Source: Candidatus Poribacteria bacterium
GTDB taxonomy: Bacteria > Poribacteria > WGA-4E > WGA-3G
Direction of reading: 5' to 3'
Assembly (NCBI GenBank): GCA_022821495.1
Contig: JAJEDN010000114.1
Span: 1-64,000, forward strand
Length of the DNA: 64,000 bases
In this document: one piece after another, positions 1-9,031 of the stretch
How the letters are laid out: each line of letters starts with the position of its first letter
Position numbering within the stretch: position 1 is the first letter of the stretch
Position numbers and translations under genes: made by a program
Notes under the pieces: model-generated
Database searches by the model: none
What the model was told of the DNA's origin: nothing
Seen by the model: only the letters and a program-made list of their open reading frames with translations

Positions 1-85
1 AACAGAAGCAGCACATCTGAATCCAAACACCCACTGTGCAGGTGGTGTTAAAACAGCACTTTTTATTAAATCGGACAACAGGAGC

Positions 86-126
86 GGTGTTTCCTCCCCC
101 GAATAAATTCAGGGGGTTTCCACACC
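86..126. repeat. Imperfect palindrome upstream of glnS
   Basis: A long imperfect inverted repeat. The core is CCCCCGAAT / ATTCAGGGGG around AA, with outer GGTGT and ACACC arms. It ends about 10 bases before the glnS ATG, so it could be a dispersed repeat or could affect glnS translation. No U-run follows, so it is not a convincing terminator. Bases 1-85 hold no gene I can recognise. Confidence 0.5.
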
Positions 127-136
127 GAAGATTTTG

Positions 137-1852
137 ATGAAGCATTCAGATCCAAATTTAAACGAAGCCGGCAACAACGCCCCCGATACAAACTTTATTC
201 GTCAAGAGATAGAGAAAGACCTTAAGACAAACAGATATGAAGGTAGAGTACATACCCGGTTCCCTCCAGAACCCAGCGGCTATCTCCATATCGGGCACGC
301 CAAGGCTATCTGTATCAGTTTCGGTACTGCCGAAGATTATGATGGCCTTTACAATCTAAGATTTGACGATAGCAATCCCATCACAGAAGAGAGTGAGTAC
401 GTAGAAGCGATCAAGCGCGATGTCCACTGGCTTGGCTTCGATTGGAAAGATCGCGAATACCACGCTTCTGACTATTTTGAGACGCTCTATGGGTACGCAG
501 TTAAACTTATAGAGAAAGGCAAGGCTTTCGTCTGTGATCTGACACCAGACGAAATGCGTACTTATCGTGGCTCCTTAGTCGAACCCGGGACAAACAGCCC
601 TTATCGCGACCGATCGGTTGAAGAAAATCTGACCTTGTTCCAAGGGATGCGTAACGGTGAGTTTCCAGATGGTTCCCGTACACTTCGCGCAAAAATTGAT
701 ATGTCAAGCCCGAATTTAAATATGCGAGATCCTGTGATGTATCGTATCTTGCGGGCACACCATCATCGCCATGGCGACAAATGGTGCCTCTATCCAACGT
801 ACGATTTCACACACGGGCAATCCGATTCGATTGAGGGGATAACGCATTCGTTATGTGATGTCCAATTTGAGGATCACCGTCCGCTCTACGACTGGTTTTT
901 AGAAGAACTCGAAATCTATCGACCTCGGCAGATTGAATTCGCTCGACTGAATCTCACCTATACTGTGCTCGGCAAACGGAAACTTCGGGTCCTGGTAGAA
1001 AACGGACATGTCAGCGGCTGGGACGATCCAAGAATGCCGACACTCGCAGGGATGCGCCGACGTGGGTACACACCTGAAGCTATCCGAGATTTTTGTAACC
1101 GTATCGGTGTTTCAAAGGCTGATAACCTCATTGAAATGGGGCAGCTGGAGTACTCGCTCCGGGATGATCTGAACCGCCGCGCCCCACGCGTTATGGCTGT
1201 TCTCAATCCGGTTAAGGTTATTATTGATAACTACCCTGAAGGGCAGGTCGAGATGTTTGACGCTGAAAACAACCCTGAAGATGAGGATGCTGGCACACGA
1301 AAAGTCCCGTTTTCACGAGAAATTTACATCGAACGCGAAGATTTTATGGAAGATCCGCCTCGGAAATTTTTTAGATTGGCACCGGGTCAAGAAGTCCGAC
1401 TGAAACACGCTTACTATATCCAGTGCGAACGGGTCGTTAAAGACGAAAACACAGGCGAAATCCTTGAGATTCACTGTACCTATGATCCAGATACGCGTGG
1501 AGGTTGGTCCGAAGACGGACGTAGAGTTAGAGGCACATTGCATTGGGTTTCTGCTGAACACGCCGTTGATGCTGAGGTGCGACTCTACGATGCGCTGTTT
1601 ACAGAACGCGAGCCTGAAAGTGCAGCGGAAGGCGAAGACTGGGTTAAGTTCCTTAATCCGAATTCCTTAGAGATTTTAAACAATTGCAAAGTTGAACCGA
1701 GCCTCGTTGACGCACCTTCCGAAAGTCGGTACCAGTTCCTGCGGACAGGTTATTTTTGCGTCGATTCAGATACAACGCCAGAGAAATTGGTGTTCAATCG
1801 TACTGTGCCGCTTAGGGACACTTGGGCAAAGATTCAGAAAGGCCAGAAATGA
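137..1852 (+). CDS. glnS: Glutaminyl-tRNA synthetase
   Basis: Charges tRNA-Gln with glutamine in the cytoplasm (class I synthetase). The protein is 571 aa, about the usual length for bacterial GlnRS. The HIGH signature lies at residues 51-54 within PSGYLHIGHAKA, and the second class I signature appears as VLGKRKL near residue 278, in place of the usual MSKRK form. The C-terminal third fits the GlnRS beta-barrel anticodon-binding region. I chose ATG 137; an in-frame TTG directly before it is also possible. No strong Shine-Dalgarno is visible. The stop overlaps the gltX start (ATGA), so the two are probably translationally coupled. A true GlnRS implies that this organism need not use the Glu-tRNA-Gln amidation route. 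Confidence 0.96.
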   Translation: MKHSDPNLNEAGNNAPDTNFIRQEIEKDLKTNRYEGRVHTRFPPEPSGYLHIGHAKAICISFGTAEDYDGLYNLRFDDSNPITEESEYVEAIKRDVHWLGFDWKDREYHASDYFETLYGYAVKLIEKGKAFVCDLTPDEMRTYRGSLVEPGTNSPYRDRSVEENLTLFQGMRNGEFPDGSRTLRAKIDMSSPNLNMRDPVMYRILRAHHHRHGDKWCLYPTYDFTHGQSDSIEGITHSLCDVQFEDHRPLYDWFLEELEIYRPRQIEFARLNLTYTVLGKRKLRVLVENGHVSGWDDPRMPTLAGMRRRGYTPEAIRDFCNRIGVSKADNLIEMGQLEYSLRDDLNRRAPRVMAVLNPVKVIIDNYPEGQVEMFDAENNPEDEDAGTRKVPFSREIYIEREDFMEDPPRKFFRLAPGQEVRLKHAYYIQCERVVKDENTGEILEIHCTYDPDTRGGWSEDGRRVRGTLHWVSAEHAVDAEVRLYDALFTEREPESAAEGEDWVKFLNPNSLEILNNCKVEPSLVDAPSESRYQFLRTGYFCVDSDTTPEKLVFNRTVPLRDTWAKIQKGQK

Positions 1853-3354
1853 AAAAAGTAGCAGACACACTCGGTTGTGCCATAGCACCAGAGACTGTCC
1901 GCGTCCGAATGGCACCTTCGCCTACCGGTTTCTTACATATCGGAGGCGCGCGTACAGCCCTGTTCAATTGGCTGTTCGCGAAACACCATAACGGCAAATT
2001 TATCCTCCGCATCGATGATACAGATACAGCCCGTTCTACCGATGCGTCCATGCATGAAATCTATACCGCGCTGCAGTGGTTAGGATTAGAGTGGGACGAA
2101 GGCGGTGATAAAGGCGGACCGCACGGACCTTATGTGCAGTCCGAACGTAAAGCCATCTACGATGCTTACGTTACACAGTTGCTTGACAGTGGCAACGCAT
2201 ACCACTGCTATTGCACGCCTGAAGAGCTTGCGGAAATTCGTGAGCAGGCGCGCGCTGAGAAGCAAACCCGCTCCTACGATGGAAGGTGCCGACACCTAAC
2301 ATCGGAAGATATAGAACGCTTTGCTCAAGAAGGACGAAAACCGACCGTCCGCATAAAGATGCCTGATACACCGATACGTGTTGACGACCTTATCCTCGGC
2401 TCACGCAACATTGATCCCGCTACGCTCGAAGACGAGGTAATTGTCCGTTCAAACGGGATGCCGAACTACAACCTTACTTCAATTATTGACGATGCAGCGA
2501 TGCAGATAACGCATGTCATCCGCGGCACAGAACATCTCAACAACACGCCAAAACAGATCGCTATTGCGAATGCTCTCGCGTTAGAGGTTCCGCAATTTGC
2601 GCACATTCCATTGGTGTTGGATGATGCGGGCAGGAAGATGAGCAAACGTCACCACGGCGATCTTGTCGCTGTTAACCGTTACCGCGAGCAGGGGTACCTC
2701 CCAGCAGCGATGCTGAACTTCGTCGCGAGACTCGGCTGGTCCTACGACGACAAGCAAGAGATTTTCTCGGTTGACGAACTGATAGAAAAGTTTGATCTCG
2801 CGCGGGTCGGTAAAAGCGGCAGCGTCTTTGATATTAAGAAACTCGAATGGCTCAACTCGCACTATATTAACCAACTTGATCTATCAGCACGGACAGATGC
2901 AGTCATCCCCTTCTGGCAGGAAGCAGGCTTAATCGATTCAACAGAACAGCGCGACCGTTTGGAGAATATTGTAGAAGCGGTGGGTGAACGGCTCACAACA
3001 CTTCAGGACATCATCCCGCAGACCCGTTACTTCTTTACCGATGAATTTGAATATGAACCGAAAGCAGTTAAGAAATGGTGGGGCGGTTCAGACGAAAAGA
3101 GAGAGAAAACCTCCGAGATTCTGACGCACATCTTACAGATTTTAGAAGAAGTACCTTCCTTTGACGTAGAAACAGTTGAAGCGGCAGTTTGGAAATATAC
3201 AGATGAGAACGATATCAAACGCGTCGCAGCGATGCAGGCATTGCGGATCGCACTGACAGGGACATCGTTCGGACCAAGTCTTTTTGATATTGTTATACTG
3301 CTCGGCAGAGACGAGGTTTTAAAGCGAATCCCAAGAGCGATCGCGCACCTATAA
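1849..3354 (+). CDS. gltX: Glutamyl-tRNA synthetase
   Basis: Charges tRNA-Glu with glutamate. The protein is 501 aa. The class I HIGH motif is HIGG at residues 30-33 (PSPTGFLHIGGARTAL) and KMSKR lies near residue 264. A zinc site like that of E. coli GluRS is visible: CYC followed by YDGRCRH about 30 residues later. The start is ATG 1849, which overlaps the glnS stop in ATGA, with AGAAAGG just upstream. An in-frame TTG at 1822 would add nine residues inside glnS and is less likely. Because glnS sits beside it, this enzyme is probably discriminating (tRNA-Glu only), but that is inference. It is followed closely by the aminotransferase gene. Confidence 0.96.
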   Translation: MKKVADTLGCAIAPETVRVRMAPSPTGFLHIGGARTALFNWLFAKHHNGKFILRIDDTDTARSTDASMHEIYTALQWLGLEWDEGGDKGGPHGPYVQSERKAIYDAYVTQLLDSGNAYHCYCTPEELAEIREQARAEKQTRSYDGRCRHLTSEDIERFAQEGRKPTVRIKMPDTPIRVDDLILGSRNIDPATLEDEVIVRSNGMPNYNLTSIIDDAAMQITHVIRGTEHLNNTPKQIAIANALALEVPQFAHIPLVLDDAGRKMSKRHHGDLVAVNRYREQGYLPAAMLNFVARLGWSYDDKQEIFSVDELIEKFDLARVGKSGSVFDIKKLEWLNSHYINQLDLSARTDAVIPFWQEAGLIDSTEQRDRLENIVEAVGERLTTLQDIIPQTRYFFTDEFEYEPKAVKKWWGGSDEKREKTSEILTHILQILEEVPSFDVETVEAAVWKYTDENDIKRVAAMQALRIALTGTSFGPSLFDIVILLGRDEVLKRIPRAIAHL

Positions 3355-3405
3355 GTGACACAGATAAACGCCCACTTGTTTTTAGAGGCGTTAAGGAGCA
3401 CGCTC

Positions 3406-4695
3406 ATGGCAGGGAAACTCGCTATACACGGTGGCAAACGAACGATTCCTGATGGGTTGATTCAACCGTGGCCACAGGTTACTGAATCCGATAGAGACGC
3501 GATTGCCGAAGTCATCGCTTCCGAAAGAATTACCGAACAACAACGCATCCAATCCGAAGGTCTGGCAAACGAATGGGCAGAATACATGGGAGTTCGGTAT
3601 TGTATCCCAGTTAACAGCGGCACCGCTGCGTTGCATCTCTGTGTCGCCGGGGTCGGTATTGAACCGGGTGACGAGGTTATCATTCCCGCCTTCACTTTCT
3701 GGGCAACGGCAGCAGCAGTCCTCCATCACAACGCCATCCCCGTTTTCGTTGATATTGACCCGATAACCTATTGTATTGATCCGAACGCGATTGCGGCAAA
3801 GATTACGGAAAAAACGCGTGCGATTATGCCTGTCCATATTCACGGTATGCCTGCCGATATGGACCCAATCCTAACAATTGCCAAAAGACACAACTTAAAA
3901 GTCATTGAGGATGTCGCGCAGGCACACGGTGCGCGCTATAAAAGCAAGCTTTGTGGTTCGTTTGGCGATGCGGCAGGATATAGCACACAGGCATCTAAAA
4001 CGTTGAGCAGTGGTTGCCAAGGTGGATTGTTCACAACAGATGACGAGCAAACTTACAAACGCGCGGCGTTGTTACAGTATTTCGGAGAGATCGTCGTGCC
4101 GGGACGTGAACGTGAGGAGCAGGAATACAACGCTTACGGACTTGGATGGATGTATCGTGGTGATATGTTCAGTCAGGCGTTCATACGGAGTCAGCTCAAA
4201 CGGCTTGATGCGAACAACGCACTCCGCATCGAAAATTGCAACTATCTCACGATGCATCTCAACGAAATTGACGGCATCGAGACACCTTTCACGCCAGAGG
4301 GATGTGAACCGGTGTATTACAACTACGTCATCGGTTTTAACCCAGAGGCGTTGGGGTTAGACATTCCTGCCCGAACCTTACGTGAAAAGGTGCAAGCCGC
4401 ACTCCGCGCAGAAGGTGTACCGACGGGACAGTGGCAACGGCTACCCGTGCCATCTCAAGAGATCTTCCAGAACCGAGTCGGTTACGGTGCAGGCTGTCCG
4501 TGGCGATGCAATAATTCGACGGTCGAATACAAAACAGAGGACTATCCGAAAGCCGTTGAATTCATGGATTCTCACTGTTACGTCTTCGATGTCAACCCAC
4601 CCAACGATTTTGAGTTGATGTGGCTATACGTTGAAGCATTCCACAAAGTGATGGATCAACTGGATGCGGTACTTGACGCTCCAGAGACAGTCTAA
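3406..4695 (+). CDS. DegT/DnrJ/EryC1/StrS-family PLP aminotransferase
   Basis: A fold-type I PLP enzyme of the sugar-aminotransferase family, 429 aa. The Schiff-base lysine is K198 in the segment STQASKTLSSG. The N-terminal half shows the family's NSGTAALHL cofactor-phosphate motif and the VIEDVAQAHGA aspartate motif. The start is ATG 3406, preceded by AAGGAG at 3393-3398; a GTG at 3355 directly after gltX gives a longer frame without a ribosome site. Family members usually make amino sugars for cell-surface glycans or antibiotics, but some act on small metabolites. The neighbours give no sugar-nucleotide pathway, so the substrate is unknown. Confidence 0.88.
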   Translation: MAGKLAIHGGKRTIPDGLIQPWPQVTESDRDAIAEVIASERITEQQRIQSEGLANEWAEYMGVRYCIPVNSGTAALHLCVAGVGIEPGDEVIIPAFTFWATAAAVLHHNAIPVFVDIDPITYCIDPNAIAAKITEKTRAIMPVHIHGMPADMDPILTIAKRHNLKVIEDVAQAHGARYKSKLCGSFGDAAGYSTQASKTLSSGCQGGLFTTDDEQTYKRAALLQYFGEIVVPGREREEQEYNAYGLGWMYRGDMFSQAFIRSQLKRLDANNALRIENCNYLTMHLNEIDGIETPFTPEGCEPVYYNYVIGFNPEALGLDIPARTLREKVQAALRAEGVPTGQWQRLPVPSQEIFQNRVGYGAGCPWRCNNSTVEYKTEDYPKAVEFMDSHCYVFDVNPPNDFELMWLYVEAFHKVMDQLDAVLDAPETV

Positions 4696-4732
4696 ATTAA
4701 GTCTATTGTTTCCTTGAAATCAGTAATATTTC

Positions 4733-5449
4733 ATGATACACTACAGAGATATAAGACCGCGAGTCTACCTTGAAACAACTGTTATCAGTTATCTGGTAGG
4801 CAGACCAAGCAGCGATGCAACGTTAGCGTCTTGGCAAGAGGCAAGTCGGCGGTTGTGGGAGGATTATGCGGATAAATTTGTGTTTGTGATTTCACCAATA
4901 GTCCTTGCAGAGGCAAGTCGAGGCGATGCAAACGCAGTCCAACGGCGGCTTGAAATTTTATCGGATCTAACAGTATTAGAAGTTTTACCTGAAGCTGATA
5001 TGCTTACACAGAACTTCTTAGATGCCGGGGTTGTGCCGCAAAATTATAGTTTAGATGCCCAACATATTGCCATAGCGACGACACATGGTGTTGAATACCT
5101 CGCATCGTGGAACCAGAAACATATTGTCAATGAAAACAAAAGGGAACATATTCACCAAGTTTGTCAAGAGGCAGGTTTTGAACCGACAACCATCTGCACA
5201 CCTATAGAATTAATAGGAGAGTTTCACATGAAAGAAGAAGATTTTGAAAATTATACAGATCCTATCCTTGAAGAATGCTATCGGATAAAAGAAGAACTTT
5301 CTGCCCAATTCAATTCTGTCGAAGAACTTTCAGCGTATATGAGAAAAATTCAAGAAGAGTGCAGACGGAAAGGCATGAAAGTTGTTTCGTATTACGTGCC
5401 ACCCGAAAAGCGTAAGCAGACAGAAGCACATAGCGATGGTGAAAATTAG
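4733..5449 (+). CDS. PIN-domain toxin fused to its antitoxin-like partner
   Basis: A 238-aa protein with two modules. Residues 10-163 form a PIN (VapC-like) ribonuclease domain; acidic candidates for the metal site are E14 (YLETTVISYL), E60 and D108 (SLDAQHIA), followed by the W126-N127 pair seen in this subfamily. Residues 176-226 (from DPILEECYRIKEEL) resemble the small protein that is normally a separate gene next to such PIN toxins and acts as putative antitoxin. Here both share one frame. At the join there is AGGAG at 5215-5219 and ATG at 5228, which could start a separate 73-aa antitoxin. PIN toxins normally cleave RNA and are held inactive by the partner. The assignment rests on motif resemblance. 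Confidence 0.8.
   Translation: MIHYRDIRPRVYLETTVISYLVGRPSSDATLASWQEASRRLWEDYADKFVFVISPIVLAEASRGDANAVQRRLEILSDLTVLEVLPEADMLTQNFLDAGVVPQNYSLDAQHIAIATTHGVEYLASWNQKHIVNENKREHIHQVCQEAGFEPTTICTPIELIGEFHMKEEDFENYTDPILEECYRIKEELSAQFNSVEELSAYMRKIQEECRRKGMKVVSYYVPPEKRKQTEAHSDGEN
5228..5449 (+). CDS. Possible internally initiated antitoxin
   Basis: This is the same frame as the PIN fusion gene, starting at an internal ATG at residue 166 and giving 73 aa. The Shine-Dalgarno AGGAG (5215-5219) lies eight bases upstream, a better ribosome site than the one at the parent start. The product would be the antitoxin-like half alone. In related loci this protein is an independent gene, so internal initiation would restore an excess of free antitoxin. 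Expression of the short form is inferred, not shown. Confidence 0.45.
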   Translation: MKEEDFENYTDPILEECYRIKEELSAQFNSVEELSAYMRKIQEECRRKGMKVVSYYVPPEKRKQTEAHSDGEN

Positions 5450-5466
5450 AAGCGCACCGCCACAAA

Positions 5467-5493
5467 AGGCTTCCACTGTGTAGACAGAAGCCT
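5467..5493. repeat. Inverted repeat between PIN gene and mod
   Basis: Perfect 7-bp arms AGGCTTC and GAAGCCT with a 13-base loop. It lies between the PIN fusion stop and the methyltransferase start. The T-rich stretch after it is weak (ATTTCTAT), so it is at best a poor terminator. Confidence 0.35.
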
Positions 5494-5535
5494 ATTTCTA
5501 TCCGCACCCGTAGCGATAATAAAGACACTGTATAT

Positions 5536-7221
5536 ATGCCAACACTAAACTGGATCGGAAAAGAAGCCGTCATCAACCACCACGACGAAGTGCCAATACA
5601 CACCCTCACGCATGACCCAAATCGCTCCTTTGGGACTGAAAATGAACCGCTCGGTACAGGTAATCTCCTCATAGAAGGCGATAACCTTCTCGCCCTCAAA
5701 GCACTCCTACCCTACTACGCTGGTAAAGTCAAATGTATCTTCATCGATCCACCGTACAACACTGGTAACGAAAACTGGGTCTATAATGATAATGTGAACA
5801 ACCCAATTATCCAGAAATGGCTCGGTAAAACCGTTGGTAAACTCGCCGAAGACCTCTCCCGACACGATAAGTGGCTCTGTATGATGTATCCTCGCCTCTG
5901 TCTCCTTCATCAACTTCTTCGAGACGACGGCGCGATTTTCATTACTATTGATGATAACGAAGTTCATCACCTTAGGATTCTCATGGACGAAATTTTCGGA
6001 GAAGAGAACTTCGCGGCTCAATTCTTTTGGATGCGAACAGCAACCTCTCCATTCCTCTCAAAAACCGTCCGTCGGAAAATGGAGCCTCTAATTTGTTATA
6101 GAAAATCAGTAACTAAAAAATTGAGTCTCTTTGGTGGGGAAACAGAAGGCGGAGACATGCCATTGCTCAACGAAGGAAATGCCCTTCGACAAGTTGAATT
6201 TCCAAAAGAAGCATTTAGTAGAGTAAACCTGAAGGATGGAGTATATAAACCAAAGGATTATGGCAGAGTACGACTTATTAAAGAAGTTCGTGTAGAAAAC
6301 AGAGCCTTTTTAAGTGATTTGGTAATGGAAGGCAAGTTTAAGTGGACTCAAGAAACAGTTACCCGCGAGGTTAAAGATGGAACGCTATTTCTCATAAAAA
6401 GTGATCGGTTTTCTATTCGTTATGAAAGACAACAGAGCCAGCGAGCGAAAGTCCCATCAAATTTAATCACAAAAGATGAGTGTGGAGTCGGGACTAATGA
6501 GGACGCAAATAAGGAATTAGAGAAAATTATCGGTAATGATAAGTTTGATTATCCTAAACCAATCTCATTAGTAAAATATCTGATTAACATGGTTTGTAGT
6601 GAAAATGATATCGTTCTCGACTCTTTCGCCGGAAGCGGAACAACAGGGCACGCTGTATTAGAACAGAATCAGGAAGATGGTGGCAACCGCCAATTCATCT
6701 TAGTTGAACTGGAACCGAAGATAGCCCGTGAGATTACAGCTATCCGTCTCCAACGCGCCAGTGAAGGGACCACCCTTGAGAACAACGATGAGCAACAGTA
6801 TGAATTCAACATTGGAGGCATTAATAGGGACACCGGAGGGACTTTTTCTTATTATCACGTCGGCGAAACCTTCTTAGAAAAACAGGAAATTCCCTTTAGT
6901 GAGATGGCACAGTTACTCTTTTTCAAGGAAACAGGGACACCGATGTCAGTGGATATCGCTTTGTCCCTCGTAGAAGGAGATCTGCCCTCGTATAGTTCTT
7001 GCACTACCAATGAAAAACGCCAACGCGCTTTTTTAGGCAGCGCGGATGGGGTCGGTGTTTATCTGCTCAATAGTGACGATATTCTAACTGAAGACCTGAT
7101 AAAACGCTTACCGCGACATGATGGGATGAAGATTATCCATTGTGGCGGCACTCAACTCACCGAAGCCACTTTAAAGCAGCACGGCATCACCTTCCGCCAA
7201 ATGCCTTACAATCTCGTATAG
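5536..7221 (+). CDS. mod: Type III-like DNA N6-adenine methyltransferase (Mod)
   Basis: SAM-dependent DNA methyltransferase of the beta class, 561 aa. The catalytic motif IV DPPYNTGN is near residue 71 and precedes the SAM-binding motif I DSFAGSGTTG near residue 362. That order is typical of type III Mod subunits and related beta-class enzymes. The stretch between them, about residues 150-350, is the expected place for the target-recognition domain. Residues 400-561 form a C-terminal extension. A helicase-nuclease (res) lies 3.7 kb downstream on the same strand, separated by three other genes, so the locus is an interrupted type III-like restriction-modification system. The start is ATG 5536, with no strong ribosome site. 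Confidence 0.9.
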   Translation: MPTLNWIGKEAVINHHDEVPIHTLTHDPNRSFGTENEPLGTGNLLIEGDNLLALKALLPYYAGKVKCIFIDPPYNTGNENWVYNDNVNNPIIQKWLGKTVGKLAEDLSRHDKWLCMMYPRLCLLHQLLRDDGAIFITIDDNEVHHLRILMDEIFGEENFAAQFFWMRTATSPFLSKTVRRKMEPLICYRKSVTKKLSLFGGETEGGDMPLLNEGNALRQVEFPKEAFSRVNLKDGVYKPKDYGRVRLIKEVRVENRAFLSDLVMEGKFKWTQETVTREVKDGTLFLIKSDRFSIRYERQQSQRAKVPSNLITKDECGVGTNEDANKELEKIIGNDKFDYPKPISLVKYLINMVCSENDIVLDSFAGSGTTGHAVLEQNQEDGGNRQFILVELEPKIAREITAIRLQRASEGTTLENNDEQQYEFNIGGINRDTGGTFSYYHVGETFLEKQEIPFSEMAQLLFFKETGTPMSVDIALSLVEGDLPSYSSCTTNEKRQRAFLGSADGVGVYLLNSDDILTEDLIKRLPRHDGMKIIHCGGTQLTEATLKQHGITFRQMPYNLV

Positions 7222-7226
7222 TAGTA

Positions 7227-7363
7227 GGCACACGCCGTGTGCCGTCACGTCCGCAGCGTATGATTCCTTTTGACAAATTCGTTTAGACATCATATACTAT
7301 CCTAAAATGTGTTCCGCCGATTGCGGCGGCAGTTTCCTCGTAGCATAAACTTTTAGTTTGTGC
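7227..7363. repeat. Three successive perfect or near-perfect hairpins
   Basis: Three palindromes lie in the gap between mod and the ATPase gene. GGCACAC/GTGTGCC is at 7227-7243, CCGCCG/CGGCGG at 7314-7329, and GCATAAACT/AGTTTGTGC around TTT (one G-T pair) at 7343-7363. They look like intergenic repeat sequences rather than a terminator, since no U-run follows. They may stabilise or partition the mod transcript. Confidence 0.5.
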
Positions 7364-7397
7364 ATCTACACAAAGGTTTCCGATTAGGAGAAATCTT

Positions 7398-9011
7398 ATG
7401 CTTCACGCATTGGAATTAGAAAATTTCAAAGCATTCGGTAAACGTGCGCGCATCCCATTTGCACCAATAACACTCATTTTTGGTGAAAACAGCGCAGGAA
7501 AGAGCACAATTCTGCAAGCACTCAATTTACTCAAACAGACGCGAGAGAGCCGGGAAACAGGGGCTTTGCTGCTCCCTCGCACCGAAGATGGTATCGTTGA
7601 TCTCGGCAGTTTTCCAGAGATGATTTTCGACCATGACTTGCAACGGACGCTCTCTATTCGAGTTGAAACTACAGTGGATAGAAGAGATATATTTCGAACA
7701 CCTTATAGAGAGAATAATATAACAGGAACAAGAGATAAAATAGCTATTGAATTTAGTTTCAAACGACCTTCCGTTGAGGCAGAAGTCCTTTTGGATCAAA
7801 TTGGCATTTATGAAGAGGGGTCTCCTGAGTGTATAGCTGAATTTCAACCATTGAATCCAACTGAAATACCGAAGAGATTTCGCGGGAGAGTAAGCTTTTT
7901 CCGTGACTCGCGAGGTCTACCTCTACCTTCTTCAAAATTAGACGCTGTGAAGTGTGTTCGGTTAACGAAAGAAAAGAAATATTGGGAACCGGAGTTCAAA
8001 TGGTATACAGAAAATAAGGACAGAATACGCCAAGAACTTGAAGAAAGCTTAAAAGATCTGCAAAATTCTAACGAGGAACGCCAGGAAGCCAATGAAAGGC
8101 TCAACTCCTTGAGTGCCGGGATTGAATTCTTGGCACAAGATTTTGATGTGAATACCTATATCTCCAAGAGGCATGAAGAAGGTATAAACACAGTCCTAGG
8201 AGTACATGGCTTCTTGCCAGTTGGAATCATGTCGCGTGAAACTAATACCTGGATAACGGAATACCGCTCGTTAGCTCTACTCCGTCTTTCTCAAATATTT
8301 GATGCAGCTCAATTAGTAGTAGCAGCCGGCCGTGCCTTGGAACGAACTTTAGAATCTCTTTTCCCGATGGGGCCCTTTCGGAGACCTCCAGAAAGATGGT
8401 ACATCTTTAGAGGCACTAGTCCTCAAGATGTCGGATACCGGGGAGACTTGCTTCCGGATTTGCTTTTCCGTGATTCTAAATTGGTTAAAGAGGCAGACAA
8501 ATGGCTAAAGCAACTTGAGATTGGCTATAAGTTAAAGGTGGAATCGGTGGGGGACCGCTCACGGGACCTTTTTGAAGTTAGACTCATAGATACACGTCGA
8601 AAAGGAAAAGAAGACATAGATGTAGCACTACCAGATGTCGGTTTCGGTGTTAGTCAACTCCTTCCCTTTGTTGTTCAGAGCTTAGTTTCAGAAGGACAAA
8701 TTATTTCCATTGAGCAGCCCGAAGTGCATGTGCATCCGAAATTGCAGGCGGATCTCGGTGACCTCTTAGCGGAAGCTATTAAAGAGCCACGCCAAAATCG
8801 ATTTATTATCGAAACCCACAGCGAACATCTGATCTTGCGTTTGCAACGTTTAGTCCGTAACAAGCTCCTTGAGCCAGAGGATGTCTCGGTTATCTATGTC
8901 AGTCGTAGACCTGAGGGGGCAAAAGCAGAACGTTTACATCTTGACGAAGACGGCGACTTTATTGATGAATGGCCCAACGGGTTCTTCTTGGAACGCCTTC
9001 GGGAATTGTGA
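7398..9011 (+). CDS. DUF3696-type AAA/SMC-like ATPase in the defence locus
   Basis: A 537-aa ABC/SMC-like ATPase. Walker A is GENSAGKST near residue 30, after an N-terminus (LELENFKAFGK) typical of RecF/OLD-like ATPases. A predicted coiled stretch lies around residues 215-250. Walker B appears in IEQPEVHVHP near residue 438, and the H-loop segment is IETHSEH. The C-terminal tail (DEDGDFIDEWPNGFF) matches the DUF3696 pattern. AGGAGA stands just before the ATG. The next gene starts 20 bases after its stop, so the two are almost certainly co-translated. Such ATPases often act as the sensor or motor of two-gene defence systems; the role here is inferred from its position between mod and res. Confidence 0.82.
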   Translation: MLHALELENFKAFGKRARIPFAPITLIFGENSAGKSTILQALNLLKQTRESRETGALLLPRTEDGIVDLGSFPEMIFDHDLQRTLSIRVETTVDRRDIFRTPYRENNITGTRDKIAIEFSFKRPSVEAEVLLDQIGIYEEGSPECIAEFQPLNPTEIPKRFRGRVSFFRDSRGLPLPSSKLDAVKCVRLTKEKKYWEPEFKWYTENKDRIRQELEESLKDLQNSNEERQEANERLNSLSAGIEFLAQDFDVNTYISKRHEEGINTVLGVHGFLPVGIMSRETNTWITEYRSLALLRLSQIFDAAQLVVAAGRALERTLESLFPMGPFRRPPERWYIFRGTSPQDVGYRGDLLPDLLFRDSKLVKEADKWLKQLEIGYKLKVESVGDRSRDLFEVRLIDTRRKGKEDIDVALPDVGFGVSQLLPFVVQSLVSEGQIISIEQPEVHVHPKLQADLGDLLAEAIKEPRQNRFIIETHSEHLILRLQRLVRNKLLEPEDVSVIYVSRRPEGAKAERLHLDEDGDFIDEWPNGFFLERLREL

Positions 9012-9031
9012 TAACAGAAGGAGTTAAGTTA

